DNA of 64,000 nt from Kitasatospora herbaricolor (GCF_030813695.1 NZ_JAUSVA010000002.1:1798001-1862000), one strand, 5' to 3'; numbered from the stretch's first letter, positions 31,723-40,213 are shown. Notes: generated by a model from the letters alone, not told the origin. Numbers and translations: made by a program.

Positions 31723-31880
31723 CCGATCCGTCAGGTCAACCGTCCGCACCGCTGCGGTGGCAGGGCCGGTTGGTCCGTGCGAGTGTGGCGGGCAGTGGGC
31801 CCCGCCCGGCCGGACGTGCCGCGCCGAAGGGGGCCTGGTTGTCCCGGCTCGGCTCGGACCAGCACTGTAAGGGATGAACG

Positions 31881-33239
31881 ATGGAACGACCTCGGATCCT
31901 GATCGTTGGTGGCGGCTTCGCCGGACTGGAATGCGCGCGCCGCCTGGAACGCAAGCTCACGCCCGCGGAGGCGGAGATCTCCCTGGTCACGCCGTTCAGC
32001 TACCAGCTCTACCTGCCGCTGCTGCCGCACGTCGCGGCCGGTGTGCTCACCCCGCAGTCGGTGGCCGTCTCGCTGCGGCGGACCCTGCGGCGGACGCACA
32101 TCGTCCCGGGCGGGGCGATCGGCGTCGACCCGCGCTCGAAGGTCTGCGTGGTCCGGAAGATCACCGACGAGGTGGTCGCCGAACGCTACGACTACCTGGT
32201 GCTCGCCCCCGGCAGCGTGACCCGGACCTTCGACATCCCCGGCCTGACCGACTACGCGCGCGGCATGAAGACGCTCGCGGAGGCGACGTACGTCCGGGAC
32301 CACGTGATCGCCCAGCTCGACCTCGCCTCGGCCAGCCTGGACCAGCGCGAGCGGGAGTCCCGGCTGCAGTTCGTGGTGGTCGGCGGCGGCTACGCCGGCA
32401 CCGAGACGGCGGCCTGCCTGCAGCGGCTGACCACCGCCGCGGCCAGGCGCTACCCGCGGCTGGACGCCCGGCAGATCAAGTGGCACCTGATCGACATCGC
32501 CCCGAAGCTGATGCCCGAGCTCGGCGACGCGCTGGGCGAGACGGCGCTGCGGGTGCTGCGTGCCCGCGGCATCGAGGTGTCGCTCGGCGTGTCGGTGGCC
32601 GAGGTGGGCGCCGAGAGCGTCAAGTTCACCGACGGCCGGGTGCTCCCCAGCCGGACGCTGATCTGGACGGCCGGCGTCGCGGCGAGCCCGCTGATCGCGA
32701 CCCTGGACGCCGAGACGGTGCGCGGCCGGGTGGCGGTCACCGCGGAGATGCGGGTGCCGCAGTTCGAGGGCGTCTTCGCGCTCGGCGACGCGGCCGCCGT
32801 CCCGGACCTCGCCAAGGGCGACGGCGCGGTCTGCCCGCCGACCGCCCAGCACTCCGCCCGGCAGGGCAAGGCGGTCGCCGACAACCTGATCGCCTCGCTG
32901 CGCGGCCGGCCCCTGGAGCCGTACTACCACAAGGACCTGGGCCTGGTGGTGGACCTCGGCGGCAAGGACGCGGTCTCAAAGCCGGTCGGCATCGAGCTGG
33001 AGGGCGTCCCCGCCCAGCTGGTGGCGCGCGGGTACCACCTGATGGCGATGCGGACCAACGCGGCGAAGTTCCGGGTCGGCGCGAACTGGCTGCTCAACGC
33101 GACCGCCGGCGACGACTTCGTCCGCACCGGGTTCCTCGCCCGCCAGCCCGCCCGGCTGCGAGACTTCGAGTACACCGACGCCTATCTGACGAAGGATCAG
33201 GTCAGGGCGCACGCCCAGGCACTGCTCGCCAAGGGCTGA
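31881..33239 (+). CDS. Type II NADH dehydrogenase (NDH-2)-like flavoprotein
   Basis: A 452-residue FAD/NAD(P)-binding oxidoreductase. The N-terminal FAD motif is 'ILIVGGGFAGLECARRLE' (residues 6-23) and the NADH motif 'VVVGGGYAGTETAACL' near 163. The second FAD motif is 'FEGVFALGDAAAVPDL', and the quinone-site region 'PPTAQHSARQGK' matches NDH-2 'AQ-A-QQ-G'. It transfers electrons from NADH to menaquinone at the inner face of the membrane without proton pumping. AAGGGA precedes the ATG. A 19-bp hairpin ends it. It is divergent from the HipA-like gene. Confidence 0.88.
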   Translation: MERPRILIVGGGFAGLECARRLERKLTPAEAEISLVTPFSYQLYLPLLPHVAAGVLTPQSVAVSLRRTLRRTHIVPGGAIGVDPRSKVCVVRKITDEVVAERYDYLVLAPGSVTRTFDIPGLTDYARGMKTLAEATYVRDHVIAQLDLASASLDQRERESRLQFVVVGGGYAGTETAACLQRLTTAAARRYPRLDARQIKWHLIDIAPKLMPELGDALGETALRVLRARGIEVSLGVSVAEVGAESVKFTDGRVLPSRTLIWTAGVAASPLIATLDAETVRGRVAVTAEMRVPQFEGVFALGDAAAVPDLAKGDGAVCPPTAQHSARQGKAVADNLIASLRGRPLEPYYHKDLGLVVDLGGKDAVSKPVGIELEGVPAQLVARGYHLMAMRTNAAKFRVGANWLLNATAGDDFVRTGFLARQPARLRDFEYTDAYLTKDQVRAHAQALLAKG

Positions 33240-33254
33240 CCGGCCCGGACGCGT

Positions 33255-33297
33255 CCGCCGGCGCCCGCACCCCGTCGAGGGGTGCGGGCGCCGGCGG
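33255..33297. terminator. 19-bp perfect hairpin between ndh-like and lipase genes
   Basis: Positions 33255-33273 and 33279-33297 are perfect complements around the loop GTCGA. It lies between convergent stops at 33239 and 33307 and is an efficient bidirectional terminator candidate. Confidence 0.85.
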
Positions 33298-33306
33298 CGT
33301 GCGCGG

Positions 33307-34488
33307 CTACTTCGCGGTCAGGTACATCCCGTCGGTGTCCTGGCCTGCCGTGTTGCGGCAGCTCCAGTTGCCGGTCGGCCTGGCACCCAGCAGGGTCAGG
33401 CAGCGGCCGAGGGCGAGCTGGCCGTAGTAGTTGGGGTGCATCGACTCCTGGACGGTGCCCTGCGAGGCGCTCAGGCCGGCGTCGACGAACCGGGCCCACT
33501 CGCTGGTGGTCGCGGAGGGCGCGGTGGACGGGGTCGCCTGCCTGGTGGCCGTGGCGCAGACCTCCCGGCCCTGCAGCATGTCCCGCAGGTCCATGAACTG
33601 CACGCCCTTGGCGGCCGCGACCGCGGCCAGCGCGTCGGAGATCTGCGGCACCAGCGAGTCGCGGGCCCAGTCGGCGTCACCGTCCCAGAACGGGCAGCCG
33701 CCGGTGTCGGCCCGGCTCCAGCCGCTCTCGCCGTAGCGCATCTCGGAGCTGCGCGGGATCGGCGACGGGTACGACTGGAGCACGATCCGGTAGTCGCCGG
33801 CCGCGTACCCGGCGGCGGTCATCACCGCGCGGATCTCGTCGACGGACTTGCGCACGCCCGCCATCGCGGTGGCCATCCTGGCGTCGACGGCGGCCTGCTG
33901 GTCGTCGTTGCAGTAGGAGTACCAGATCAGGTAGTCCTTCACGCAGGTCTGGATCACGTCCGCGAAGCCCAGGTCGTTGCCGCCGATCGAGAGCGTGATC
34001 AGCTTGACGTTGTTGGCGCGCGCGACGGCGGCCAGCTGGTCGGCCTGCGGGGCCTCGCCCTTGTACGACTGGCCGCCGTTGGCGGCCCGGTACACGTTGG
34101 CGGTGACGGCGCCGGAGCAGGCCAGGTTGATCTGGGTCTGGGCCAGGGTCGGGGCGCTGCGGACCTCGGCGACGTCCGAGCGGTCGCACCCGCTCGCGTA
34201 CGTGGCGCCGTAGACCCGGGCCGGGTCGTAGGCACTGCCGGTCCAGGACCGATCGGTGCCGGCGCGACTGCCGGAGGTGGTGACGCTGTTGCCCTTCCAG
34301 CGGCCGGCTTCGCCGGAGATGTAGCTGTCCCCCATGGTCACGCTGGCGGTGGGGCCGGTGGCGGCGTGGGCGGGGGCGGCGGCGGCCAGCAGGCCGGTGG
34401 CGAGCAGGGGAAGTGCGAGGACGGCGGCGAGCAGCCGCTGTGTTCTGCTGGTGCGTGCGGCGGCGGTGCTCTGACAGCTTTCGGGCAC
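33307..34488 (-). CDS. Secreted SGNH/GDSL lipase or esterase
   Basis: A 393-residue exported hydrolase. The signal peptide runs to about residue 43 (hydrophobic 'LLAAVLALPLLATGLLAAAA', AHA site). Block I 'MGDSYISGE' has nucleophile S55. Block III is 'LSIGGNDLGF', and block V 'MHPNYYGQLAL' supplies the catalytic His. Six or more cysteines suit disulfides outside the cell. It resembles the larger Streptomyces GDSL lipases. GTG 34488 has AGGAG 7 nt upstream. Likely an extracellular lipid or polymer ester hydrolase. Confidence 0.92.
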   Translation of the reverse strand: MPESCQSTAAARTSRTQRLLAAVLALPLLATGLLAAAAPAHAATGPTASVTMGDSYISGEAGRWKGNSVTTSGSRAGTDRSWTGSAYDPARVYGATYASGCDRSDVAEVRSAPTLAQTQINLACSGAVTANVYRAANGGQSYKGEAPQADQLAAVARANNVKLITLSIGGNDLGFADVIQTCVKDYLIWYSYCNDDQQAAVDARMATAMAGVRKSVDEIRAVMTAAGYAAGDYRIVLQSYPSPIPRSSEMRYGESGWSRADTGGCPFWDGDADWARDSLVPQISDALAAVAAAKGVQFMDLRDMLQGREVCATATRQATPSTAPSATTSEWARFVDAGLSASQGTVQESMHPNYYGQLALGRCLTLLGARPTGNWSCRNTAGQDTDGMYLTAK

Positions 34489-34679
34489 GGCGGAACTCCT
34501 GCGTTCGGTCTCGCCCGTTGCATGGGGACGGGGAGACGCGGGGGTGAGGGTGGGCCGCCGGCCGGTGGCGCGAGAAACATGACATGCGCGCGCTTGTTAC
34601 CGCTAGGTATCTGCAGCGACTTTCTCGCCCTGTTACCCGCCGGTTCGACGGGCCCACCGGAGGCCCGCCGGCCCCCGCA
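34489..34679. other. Lipase promoter region
   Basis: No gene. GCGAGAAA (34570-34577) and TTTCTCGC (34621-34628) are inverted arms 43 bp apart, with TACC-GCTA-GGTA between them, in a locally AT-richer stretch. This is a likely regulated promoter for the lipase on the minus strand. The remainder up to the MocR stop is the 13-bp tandem array. Confidence 0.5.
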
Positions 34680-34822
34680 CCGGCCGCCCGGACGGTGCGC
34701 GCGGACCGGCCGCTCACCCCGGCCACTCCCACCGACCGCCCGCACCGACCGCCCGCACCGGCCGCTCAAAACGGCCGCTCCCACCGGCCGCCCGCACCGG
34801 CCGCTCAGACCGGCCGCGAGTC
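34680..34822. repeat. Tandem array of 13-bp units, about 11 copies
   Basis: The unit is CCGGCCGCYCNNA with period exactly 13. Clear units begin at 34706, 34719, 34732, 34745, 34758, 34771, 34784, 34797 and 34810. One more is at 34680 and a decayed unit at 34693. Units 34732 and 34745 are identical (CCGACCGCCCGCA). The array covers the 3' end and stop (34805) of the MocR gene and runs into the lipase side. The unit is not a multiple of three. Confidence 0.85.
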
Positions 34823-36157
34823 TCCCCCGCCGGTGGCCAGCACCGCCGCCAGGTCCGCCGCCAGTCGCGCCGCCTCACCGGGCGCCAGGTCGGCCACCGT
34901 GATCCGCACCCCGGGCGGTGACTGCAGCCGGAACCGCGCGCCCGGCGCGACCACCCAGCCGTGCTGCACCAGCCCCACCACCGTCGCGGTCTCGTCCTGG
35001 ACAGGCACCCAGACGTTCAGGCCGCTCGCGCCGTACGCCGGGATGCCGTGCGCGGCCAGCGCGCCGATCAGCTCCTCCCGGCGGGCGCGGTAGGCGGCGG
35101 CGACCCGCCGCACGGGGGCCGCGTCGGAGCGCCAGAGTTCGGCGACCGTGCGCTGGAGCAGGTGGCTGACCCAGCCGGCGCCGAGGCTCTGCCGGCCCAG
35201 CACCCGGGCCACCGTCTCCTCGTCCCCGACCGCCACCGAGAGGCGCAGGTCCGGGCCGAAGGCCTTGGCCGCGGAGCGGACCACCGCCCAGTGCGTGGTG
35301 ACCGGCACCCCCTGCGGCCCGCCGGCCAGCGAATGGAACGGCTGGTCGACGATGCCGTGCCCGTGGTCGTCCTCGATCAGCAGGACGCCCGGACGGGCGG
35401 CCAGCACCTCGCGCAGCTCCCGCGCCCGGTCGGCGGTGAGGACGGCCCCGGTCGGATTCTGGGCCCGGCCGGTGACGATCGCCGCGCGGGCGCCGGCGGC
35501 CAGCGCGGCGGCGAACGCGGCGGGCAGCGGGCCCTGCTCGTCCAGCGCGACCGGGACGGGCCTGAGGCCGAGGGAGGGCAGCAGGTCGAGCAGGCTGCCC
35601 CAGCCCGGGTCCTCCACGGCGACCTGGTCGCCGGGGCGCAGCCGGGCGCCCAGGACGCGCTCGATGGTGTCCAGGGCGCCGGAGGCCACCATCAGCCGCC
35701 CCTCGGGCGCGCCGTCGGCCAGGAAGGAGGCCCGGGCGAGGTCGAGCAGCCCCGGGTCGGCGGACGGCTCCCCGTACATCACGGGGTCGCGGTCGGCGGC
35801 CGCCCCCGCGACGGCCAGCGCCGGGGCCAGCGGCGGGAGCAGCTCGGTGGCGGGGTTGCCGGCGGACAGGTCGCGGGCGTGCGGGGGGACGGGGACGCGC
35901 ATCCGGTCGCGCGGGGCGACCGTCGGGCGGGGGCGGATCCGGCTGCCCTTGCGGCCGGCCGTCTCGATCACACCCCGGTCGCGCAGCAGGCGGTAGGCGG
36001 CGGCGACGGTGTTGGGGTTGACGTCCAGCCGCTCGGCCAGTTCGCGCAGCGGCGGAAGGGCCGCGCCGGGCGCCAGTCGCCCGGCGCCGACCGCGGCCTC
36101 GACGTCCGCCGCGATATCGCTGGCCCGGCGCCCCTTGATCGTATATTCTCCTAGCAC
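34805..36157 (-). CDS. MocR-family regulator (GntR winged helix + aminotransferase-like PLP domain)
   Basis: A 450-residue MocR/GabR-type regulator. The GntR head is at ~1-75 ('ALPPLRELAERLDVNPNTVAAAYRLLRDRGVIE', shown as LPPLRELAERLDV and NTVAAAYRLL). A fold-type I aminotransferase domain occupies ~100-440 with 'YGEPSADPGLLDLA', 'TGRAQNPTGAV' and the PLP lysine in 'SAAKAFGPDLRL'. MocR proteins near FMN split-barrel (pyridoxamine oxidase-like) genes often answer to PLP. GTG 36157 is only 34 bp from the divergent start and has leaderless geometry. An AGGAG lies just inside the gene but has no start codon after it. Confidence 0.92.
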   Translation of the reverse strand: MLGEYTIKGRRASDIAADVEAAVGAGRLAPGAALPPLRELAERLDVNPNTVAAAYRLLRDRGVIETAGRKGSRIRPRPTVAPRDRMRVPVPPHARDLSAGNPATELLPPLAPALAVAGAAADRDPVMYGEPSADPGLLDLARASFLADGAPEGRLMVASGALDTIERVLGARLRPGDQVAVEDPGWGSLLDLLPSLGLRPVPVALDEQGPLPAAFAAALAAGARAAIVTGRAQNPTGAVLTADRARELREVLAARPGVLLIEDDHGHGIVDQPFHSLAGGPQGVPVTTHWAVVRSAAKAFGPDLRLSVAVGDEETVARVLGRQSLGAGWVSHLLQRTVAELWRSDAAPVRRVAAAYRARREELIGALAAHGIPAYGASGLNVWVPVQDETATVVGLVQHGWVVAPGARFRLQSPPGVRITVADLAPGEAARLAADLAAVLATGGGDSRPV

Positions 36158-36193
36158 AAAGAGAATTATGCACTAGTACATAGAGGTTGTCAT
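36158..36193 (-). promoter_or_regulatory. Near-consensus leaderless promoter of the MocR gene with embedded operator
   Basis: On the minus strand: -35 ATGACA (36193-36188), a 17-bp spacer (36187-36171), -10 CATAAT (36170-36165), then 7 nt to GTG 36157. The spacer contains most of TGCACTAGTACA (36169-36180). The -35 overlaps the start codon (36192) of the divergent gene. CTAGCAC at 36151-36157 is a further half-site. Confidence 0.65.
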
Positions 36194-36845
36194 GTCGGAC
36201 GGCACCGCCTACTCCCGCACCGCGCGCACCACCCCGACCCGGTACAAGGACCGGGCCACCTGGGAGCGCGACGCGATCCACGCGATCCTCGACAGCACGT
36301 ACATCTGCCACCTGGGCTTCGTCGCCGACGGTGCGCCCGTGGTGCTGCCGACCATCTACGCCCGGGTCGGCGACCGCCTGTACGTGCACGGCTCCACCGG
36401 CAGCCGTCCGCTGCGCGGCGCGGCCGACCCCGGTCTCGCGGTCTGCGTCACGGTCACCCTGGTCGACGGACTGGTGCTGACCAAGTCCGCGTTCAACCAC
36501 TCCGTCAACTTCCGTTCGGTGGTGGCCCACGGCACGGCCCACCAGGTCACCGACCCCGAGGAGCTGACCGTCGCCCTGGACGCGCTGGTCGACCAGGCCG
36601 TCCCCGGCCGCTCGGGCGACGTGCGCCGGCCCAACGCCAAGGAGCTCGCGGCCACCGCCGTCGTCCGGCTGGACCTCGACGAGGTGTCGGCGAAGACCCG
36701 CGCGGACGGCGCCGACGACGACGAGGCCGACCTCGACCTGCCGTACTGGGCCGGGGTCGTCCCCGTGTCGACGGTGCACGGCACCCCCGAGCCGGACGCC
36801 TCCAGCTCCGTACCGCTGCCCGCCTACCTGCGCGAACTGCGCTGA
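36192..36845 (+). CDS. Pyridoxamine 5'-phosphate oxidase-like FMN split-barrel protein
   Basis: A 217-residue protein of the PNPOx-like flavin split-barrel family. Typical pieces are 'DSTYICHLGFVADGAPVVLPTIYARVGDRLYVHG' (seen as ICHLGFVADGAPVVLPT and DRLYVHGSTGSR), 'VCVTVTLVDGLVL' and 'FNHSVNFRSVVAHG'. Such proteins bind FMN or F420, and most lack true PNP oxidase activity. Start ATG 36192 has AGAGG upstream. Divergence from a MocR regulator suggests a B6-related or flavin-linked role under that regulator. It probably forms an operon with the next gene (12-bp gap). Confidence 0.85.
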   Translation: MSDGTAYSRTARTTPTRYKDRATWERDAIHAILDSTYICHLGFVADGAPVVLPTIYARVGDRLYVHGSTGSRPLRGAADPGLAVCVTVTLVDGLVLTKSAFNHSVNFRSVVAHGTAHQVTDPEELTVALDALVDQAVPGRSGDVRRPNAKELAATAVVRLDLDEVSAKTRADGADDDEADLDLPYWAGVVPVSTVHGTPEPDASSSVPLPAYLRELR

Positions 36846-36857
36846 CCGGAGGGGCAG

Positions 36858-37559
36858 ATGCTGATCAGGAGCTGGGACCGGGGCGACCAGGCCGAATGGC
36901 GCGAATGGCTCGCCGCCGGACGCGACTTCGGGCTGCTCGCCGCCAACGGAGCCCCCGGGGACGGGCCCGTCCTCGTCCCGACCCACTTCCTCCTCGACCC
37001 GGACGCGGGCGAGATCCTGCTGCACCTCGCCGCGCCCAACCCGATCTGGGCGGCCCTGCGGGCCGACCCGCAGGTCACGCTGTCGGTGACGGACGACTAC
37101 GTCTTCGCCCCCGGCCACTGGCGCGGCGAACCGGGCACGCCGACCAGCTACTACGCCTCGGTCCAGTTCGCCTGCACCGCCGAGATCGTGGAGGACGCGG
37201 CGGGCAAGGCCGCCATCCTGAACCGCCAGCTGGCGCACTTCCAGCCGGAGACGCCCGAGGTCCGGGTGGTACCCGGGGCCGAGCCCTTCGGCCCGCTGCT
37301 GACCGGCCTGCGCGGGCTGCGGCTGACCGTCCGGGAGGTGCGCGCCAAGTTCAAGTACGACGACAAGAAGCCGGCCGCGGACCAGTTCGCGATCGCCGGG
37401 CTGCTGGCGGAGCGCGGGCAGGGGCTGGACCAGGGCGCCAGGACGCAGCTGCTGCGGCGCAACGCGCGGCGGGCCGGCGCCCCGGCCTCGGGACGGGCCG
37501 GACGGGCCGAGCGATCCGAGCCGCCCGCGACGCGCCCCGGGGGCTGCCCGGCGGGCTGA
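36858..37559 (+). CDS. FMN-binding split-barrel protein, PaiB/nitroreductase-like
   Basis: A 233-residue protein like PaiB-type FMN-binding regulators. 'GLLAANGAPGDGPVLVPTHFLLD' is split here as GLLAANGAPG and PVLVPTHFLLD. 'LHLAAPNPIWAALRADPQVTLSV', 'DDYVFAPGHWRG' (cited as PNPIWAAL and DDYVFAPGHW) and 'PTSYYASVQ' are family hallmarks. 'AKFKYDDKKPA' then matches the family's C-terminal substrate Lys/Tyr segment. GGAGG precedes the ATG. The C-terminal ~25 residues are disordered. Second gene after the PNPOx-like gene. Despite the PaiB label, most members have no proven DNA binding. Confidence 0.82.
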   Translation: MLIRSWDRGDQAEWREWLAAGRDFGLLAANGAPGDGPVLVPTHFLLDPDAGEILLHLAAPNPIWAALRADPQVTLSVTDDYVFAPGHWRGEPGTPTSYYASVQFACTAEIVEDAAGKAAILNRQLAHFQPETPEVRVVPGAEPFGPLLTGLRGLRLTVREVRAKFKYDDKKPAADQFAIAGLLAERGQGLDQGARTQLLRRNARRAGAPASGRAGRAERSEPPATRPGGCPAG

Positions 37560-37795
37560 GCCGCCGCGCGAACCACGAGCCCTCCGGCCGGCCGGCGACG
37601 GCCCGGACGGACGCCGACCGCTCCGGCGGGAGCTGACGGACCGTGGAGCGGTTCGCCCGGACGGGTTGCGTCCGCCGCGACATGCCGCCGAACGGGCTGC
37701 CGGCCGGGCGGACGGGTCACCCACCTGATCGAATGTGAGGCGGATCCTGTCCACTCGGCCGTGCCGGCGGGCCGTCGCACCCTCAGGAGCTCGTC

Positions 37796-39208
37796 GTGGC
37801 CACCACCCACCCACCCAAGGACGCCGGTGAGGCGCACCTCGGGCATGTCGTGTTCATCTCGGCCGCCGCCGCGATGGGCGGCTTCCTCTTCGGGTACGAC
37901 AGTGCCGTCATCAACGGCGCCGTGACCGGCATCCAGAAGCACTTCGAGGTGGGCAACGGCGAGACGGCCTTCGTGGTGGCGATCGCCCTGCTCGGTTCGG
38001 CGGCCGGCGCGGTGGCGGCCGGCTGGCTGGCCGACCACCTGGGCCGGGTCCGCACCATGCTGCTGGCCGCCGTGCTCTTCGCGATCAGCGGCGTCGGCTC
38101 GATGTTCCCGCCCACCATCCAGGTCCTGGCACTCTGGCGGGTGGTCGGCGGCGTCGCGATCGGCATCGCCTCGGTGATCGCACCCACCTACATCGCCGAG
38201 GTCGCGCCGACCGCCTACCGGGGCCGGCTGGCGTCCTTCCAGCAGATGGCGATCGTGCTCGGGATCACCGTCTCGCAGCTCGCCAACTACGCGCTGAACG
38301 AGGCGGCCGGCGGGGAGTCCACCGGGCACCTGGCCGGCGTCCAGGCCTGGCAGTGGATGCTCGGCGTGGAGACCGTGCCCGCCCTGGTGTACGGGCTGAT
38401 GGCACTGGCCATCCCCGAGTCACCACGCTTCCTGATCGCCGCCAGGCGCGAGGACGAGGCCCGCGAGGTGCTGCGCGAGGTGGAGGGCGAAGGGGTGGAC
38501 CTGGACGCCCGGGTGACCGAGATCCGCGCGGTGCTGGCCTCCACCCACAAGCCGCGGGCCCGCGACCTGCTGGGCGGGCGGTTCGGGCTGCTGCCGATCG
38601 TCTGGATCGGCATCGGCGCCTCGGTGTTCCAGCAGTTCGTCGGCATCAACGTGATCTTCTACTACTCGTCCTTCCTCTGGCAGTCGGTGGGCATCGACGA
38701 GAGCAACTCGCTGCTGATCAGCCTCTCCACCTCGATCGTCAACGTGATCGGCACCGTCCTCGCGATGACCCTGGTGGACCGGATCGGCCGCAAGCCGCTG
38801 GCGCTGGCCGGTTCGGCGGGCATGGCGATCTCGCTGGGCGTGGCCGCCTGGGCCTTCTCCTTCCGGGAGGGCACCGGCGACACCGCGACCCTGGCGGACT
38901 CCTACGCCACCACGGCGCTGGTCGCCGCCCACGTCTTCGTCTTCTGCTTCGCGTTCTCCTGGGGCGTGGTGGTCTGGGTGCTGCTCGGCGAGATGTTCCC
39001 CAACCGGATCCGGGCGCTGGCCCTGTCCGTCGCCGCCTCAGCCCAGTGGATCGCCAACTGGGCCATCACCGTCACCTTTCCGGACCTCGCGGACTGGAAC
39101 CTGTCGGCCACCTACGTCATCTACGCTTTCTTCGCGCTGCTCTCCATCCCGTTCGTGGCCTTCTGCATCAAGGAGACCAAGGGCCGCACCCTGGAGTCGA
39201 TGGGCTGA
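37796..39208 (+). CDS. glcP: Sugar porter (MFS), GlcP-like glucose permease
   Basis: A 470-residue, 12-TM sugar porter. Signatures: 'GGFLFGYDSAVINGAVTGIQ' (TM1), 'GWLADHLGRVRTM' (motif A), 'PTYIAEVAPTAYRGRL' (sugar-porter PESPR region preceded by RGR), 'IPESPRFLI', 'FQQFVGINVIFYYSS' (sugar-binding QQ..GIN) and 'PNRIRALALS'. This closely resembles the Streptomyces glucose/H+ symporter GlcP as I remember it (about 470 residues). GTG 37796 has AGGAG 6 nt upstream. Monocistronic in appearance. The gene name is by resemblance only; other hexoses are possible. Confidence 0.85.
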   Translation: MATTHPPKDAGEAHLGHVVFISAAAAMGGFLFGYDSAVINGAVTGIQKHFEVGNGETAFVVAIALLGSAAGAVAAGWLADHLGRVRTMLLAAVLFAISGVGSMFPPTIQVLALWRVVGGVAIGIASVIAPTYIAEVAPTAYRGRLASFQQMAIVLGITVSQLANYALNEAAGGESTGHLAGVQAWQWMLGVETVPALVYGLMALAIPESPRFLIAARREDEAREVLREVEGEGVDLDARVTEIRAVLASTHKPRARDLLGGRFGLLPIVWIGIGASVFQQFVGINVIFYYSSFLWQSVGIDESNSLLISLSTSIVNVIGTVLAMTLVDRIGRKPLALAGSAGMAISLGVAAWAFSFREGTGDTATLADSYATTALVAAHVFVFCFAFSWGVVVWVLLGEMFPNRIRALALSVAASAQWIANWAITVTFPDLADWNLSATYVIYAFFALLSIPFVAFCIKETKGRTLESMG

Positions 39209-39298
39209 CGCCCGCTCCCGGCGCGCGCCCTGCCCGACGACCTCCCGCTCCCCCGCCGGGCCGCGACCGGCCGCGGCCCGTCCCACGGAGGGACAGCC

Positions 39299-40084
39299 AT
39301 GCCTGACCAGGGCGGCTCCCGGCAGAACGTCACCTTCCCCGGCGCCGGCGGCACCGACGCCGCGCCCGGCGGGAACGGCGGGATCGGTTCCGGCGGGATC
39401 GGTGCCGGCCGCGGGACCGGTGCCGGCGGCGCCCGGCAGGCGCACGGCTACCTCGCGCTGCCGCCGCAGGGCGCCGGCCCCGGGCTGGTGGTGATCCAGG
39501 AGTGGTGGGGGCTCACCTCGCACATCGCCACCCTGACCGACCGCTTCGCGGCCGAGGGCTTCGTCGCCCTCGCCCCCGACCTCTACGGTGGCGCCACCAC
39601 ACACGACCGCGCCGAGGCCGCCCGCATGAAGCGCGACCTGCCGGCGGAGCGCGCCGCACGGGACCTGCGGGGCGCCGTCGACCTGCTGCTCGGACATCCC
39701 GCGGTGGTCGGGGACGCGATCGGCGTGGCCGGCTTCTGCATGGGCGGCGGCCTCGCCCTGGTGCTGGCCGCACAGGAGGGCGACCGGGTCGCCGCCGTGG
39801 TGCCCTTCTACGGACTGCCGCCCGACCCGGAGTACGACTTCCGCGGGCTGACCGCCCATGTGCTGGGGCACTACGGCGAGCTGGACCACTCGATCCCGGT
39901 GACCGCCGTGGACGAGGCGGCGATCCGGATCGGGGAGGCCACCGACCGCCGCCCGGAGATCCACTTCTACCCCGCCGGGCACGCCTTCATGAACGACGAG
40001 AACCCCGGCGGCCACTACGACGCCCTGCAGGCGCGGATCGCCTGGCGGCGGACCCTCAGCTTCCTGTGGGGGCATCTCGGCTGA
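39299..40084 (+). CDS. Dienelactone hydrolase family protein
   Basis: A 261-residue alpha/beta hydrolase. E68 in 'VIQEWWGL' and nucleophile C147 in 'GFCMGGG' are both DLH hallmarks. The acid is in 'HYGELDHSIP' and the His in 'PAGHAFMNDE'. The N-terminus has an unusual Gly-rich stretch (residues ~16-45, GGNGGIGSGGIGAGRG-like) before the catalytic domain, absent from ordinary DLHs. GGAGGG precedes the ATG. It should hydrolyse a lactone or small ester; the aromatic-ring degradation genes usual for true clcD are absent here, so a housekeeping carboxymethylenebutenolidase-like role is as far as the call goes. Confidence 0.88.
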   Translation: MPDQGGSRQNVTFPGAGGTDAAPGGNGGIGSGGIGAGRGTGAGGARQAHGYLALPPQGAGPGLVVIQEWWGLTSHIATLTDRFAAEGFVALAPDLYGGATTHDRAEAARMKRDLPAERAARDLRGAVDLLLGHPAVVGDAIGVAGFCMGGGLALVLAAQEGDRVAAVVPFYGLPPDPEYDFRGLTAHVLGHYGELDHSIPVTAVDEAAIRIGEATDRRPEIHFYPAGHAFMNDENPGGHYDALQARIAWRRTLSFLWGHLG

Positions 40085-40177
40085 TCGCGGGCGCCGGGCC
40101 CCGCGGGCCGGCCCCGAACAGGCCGCCCGAGCAGGTCAACCGAGCAGGCCACCCGATCGGCAGGACCAAATATCGGT

Positions 40178-40213
40178 TAGACACCTGACCGGACAGCCGT
40201 CATAGTCGCGCAC
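40178..40213 (+). promoter_or_regulatory. Leaderless promoter of the DHA3 exporter
   Basis: -35 TAGACA (40178-40183), 17-bp spacer, -10 CATAGT (40201-40206), then 7 nt to GTG 40214. No ribosome-binding site is present, so translation from the 5' end is inferred. Confidence 0.55.

Noticed and set aside
34680..34822. CRISPR array
   Set aside because: The units are 13 bp with no distinct spacers and no cas genes nearby; it is a simple tandem repeat.
34875..37814. A 979-codon minus-strand frame running through MocR and the split-barrel genes
   Set aside because: Low-complexity shadow in an alternative frame; no homology-like motifs.
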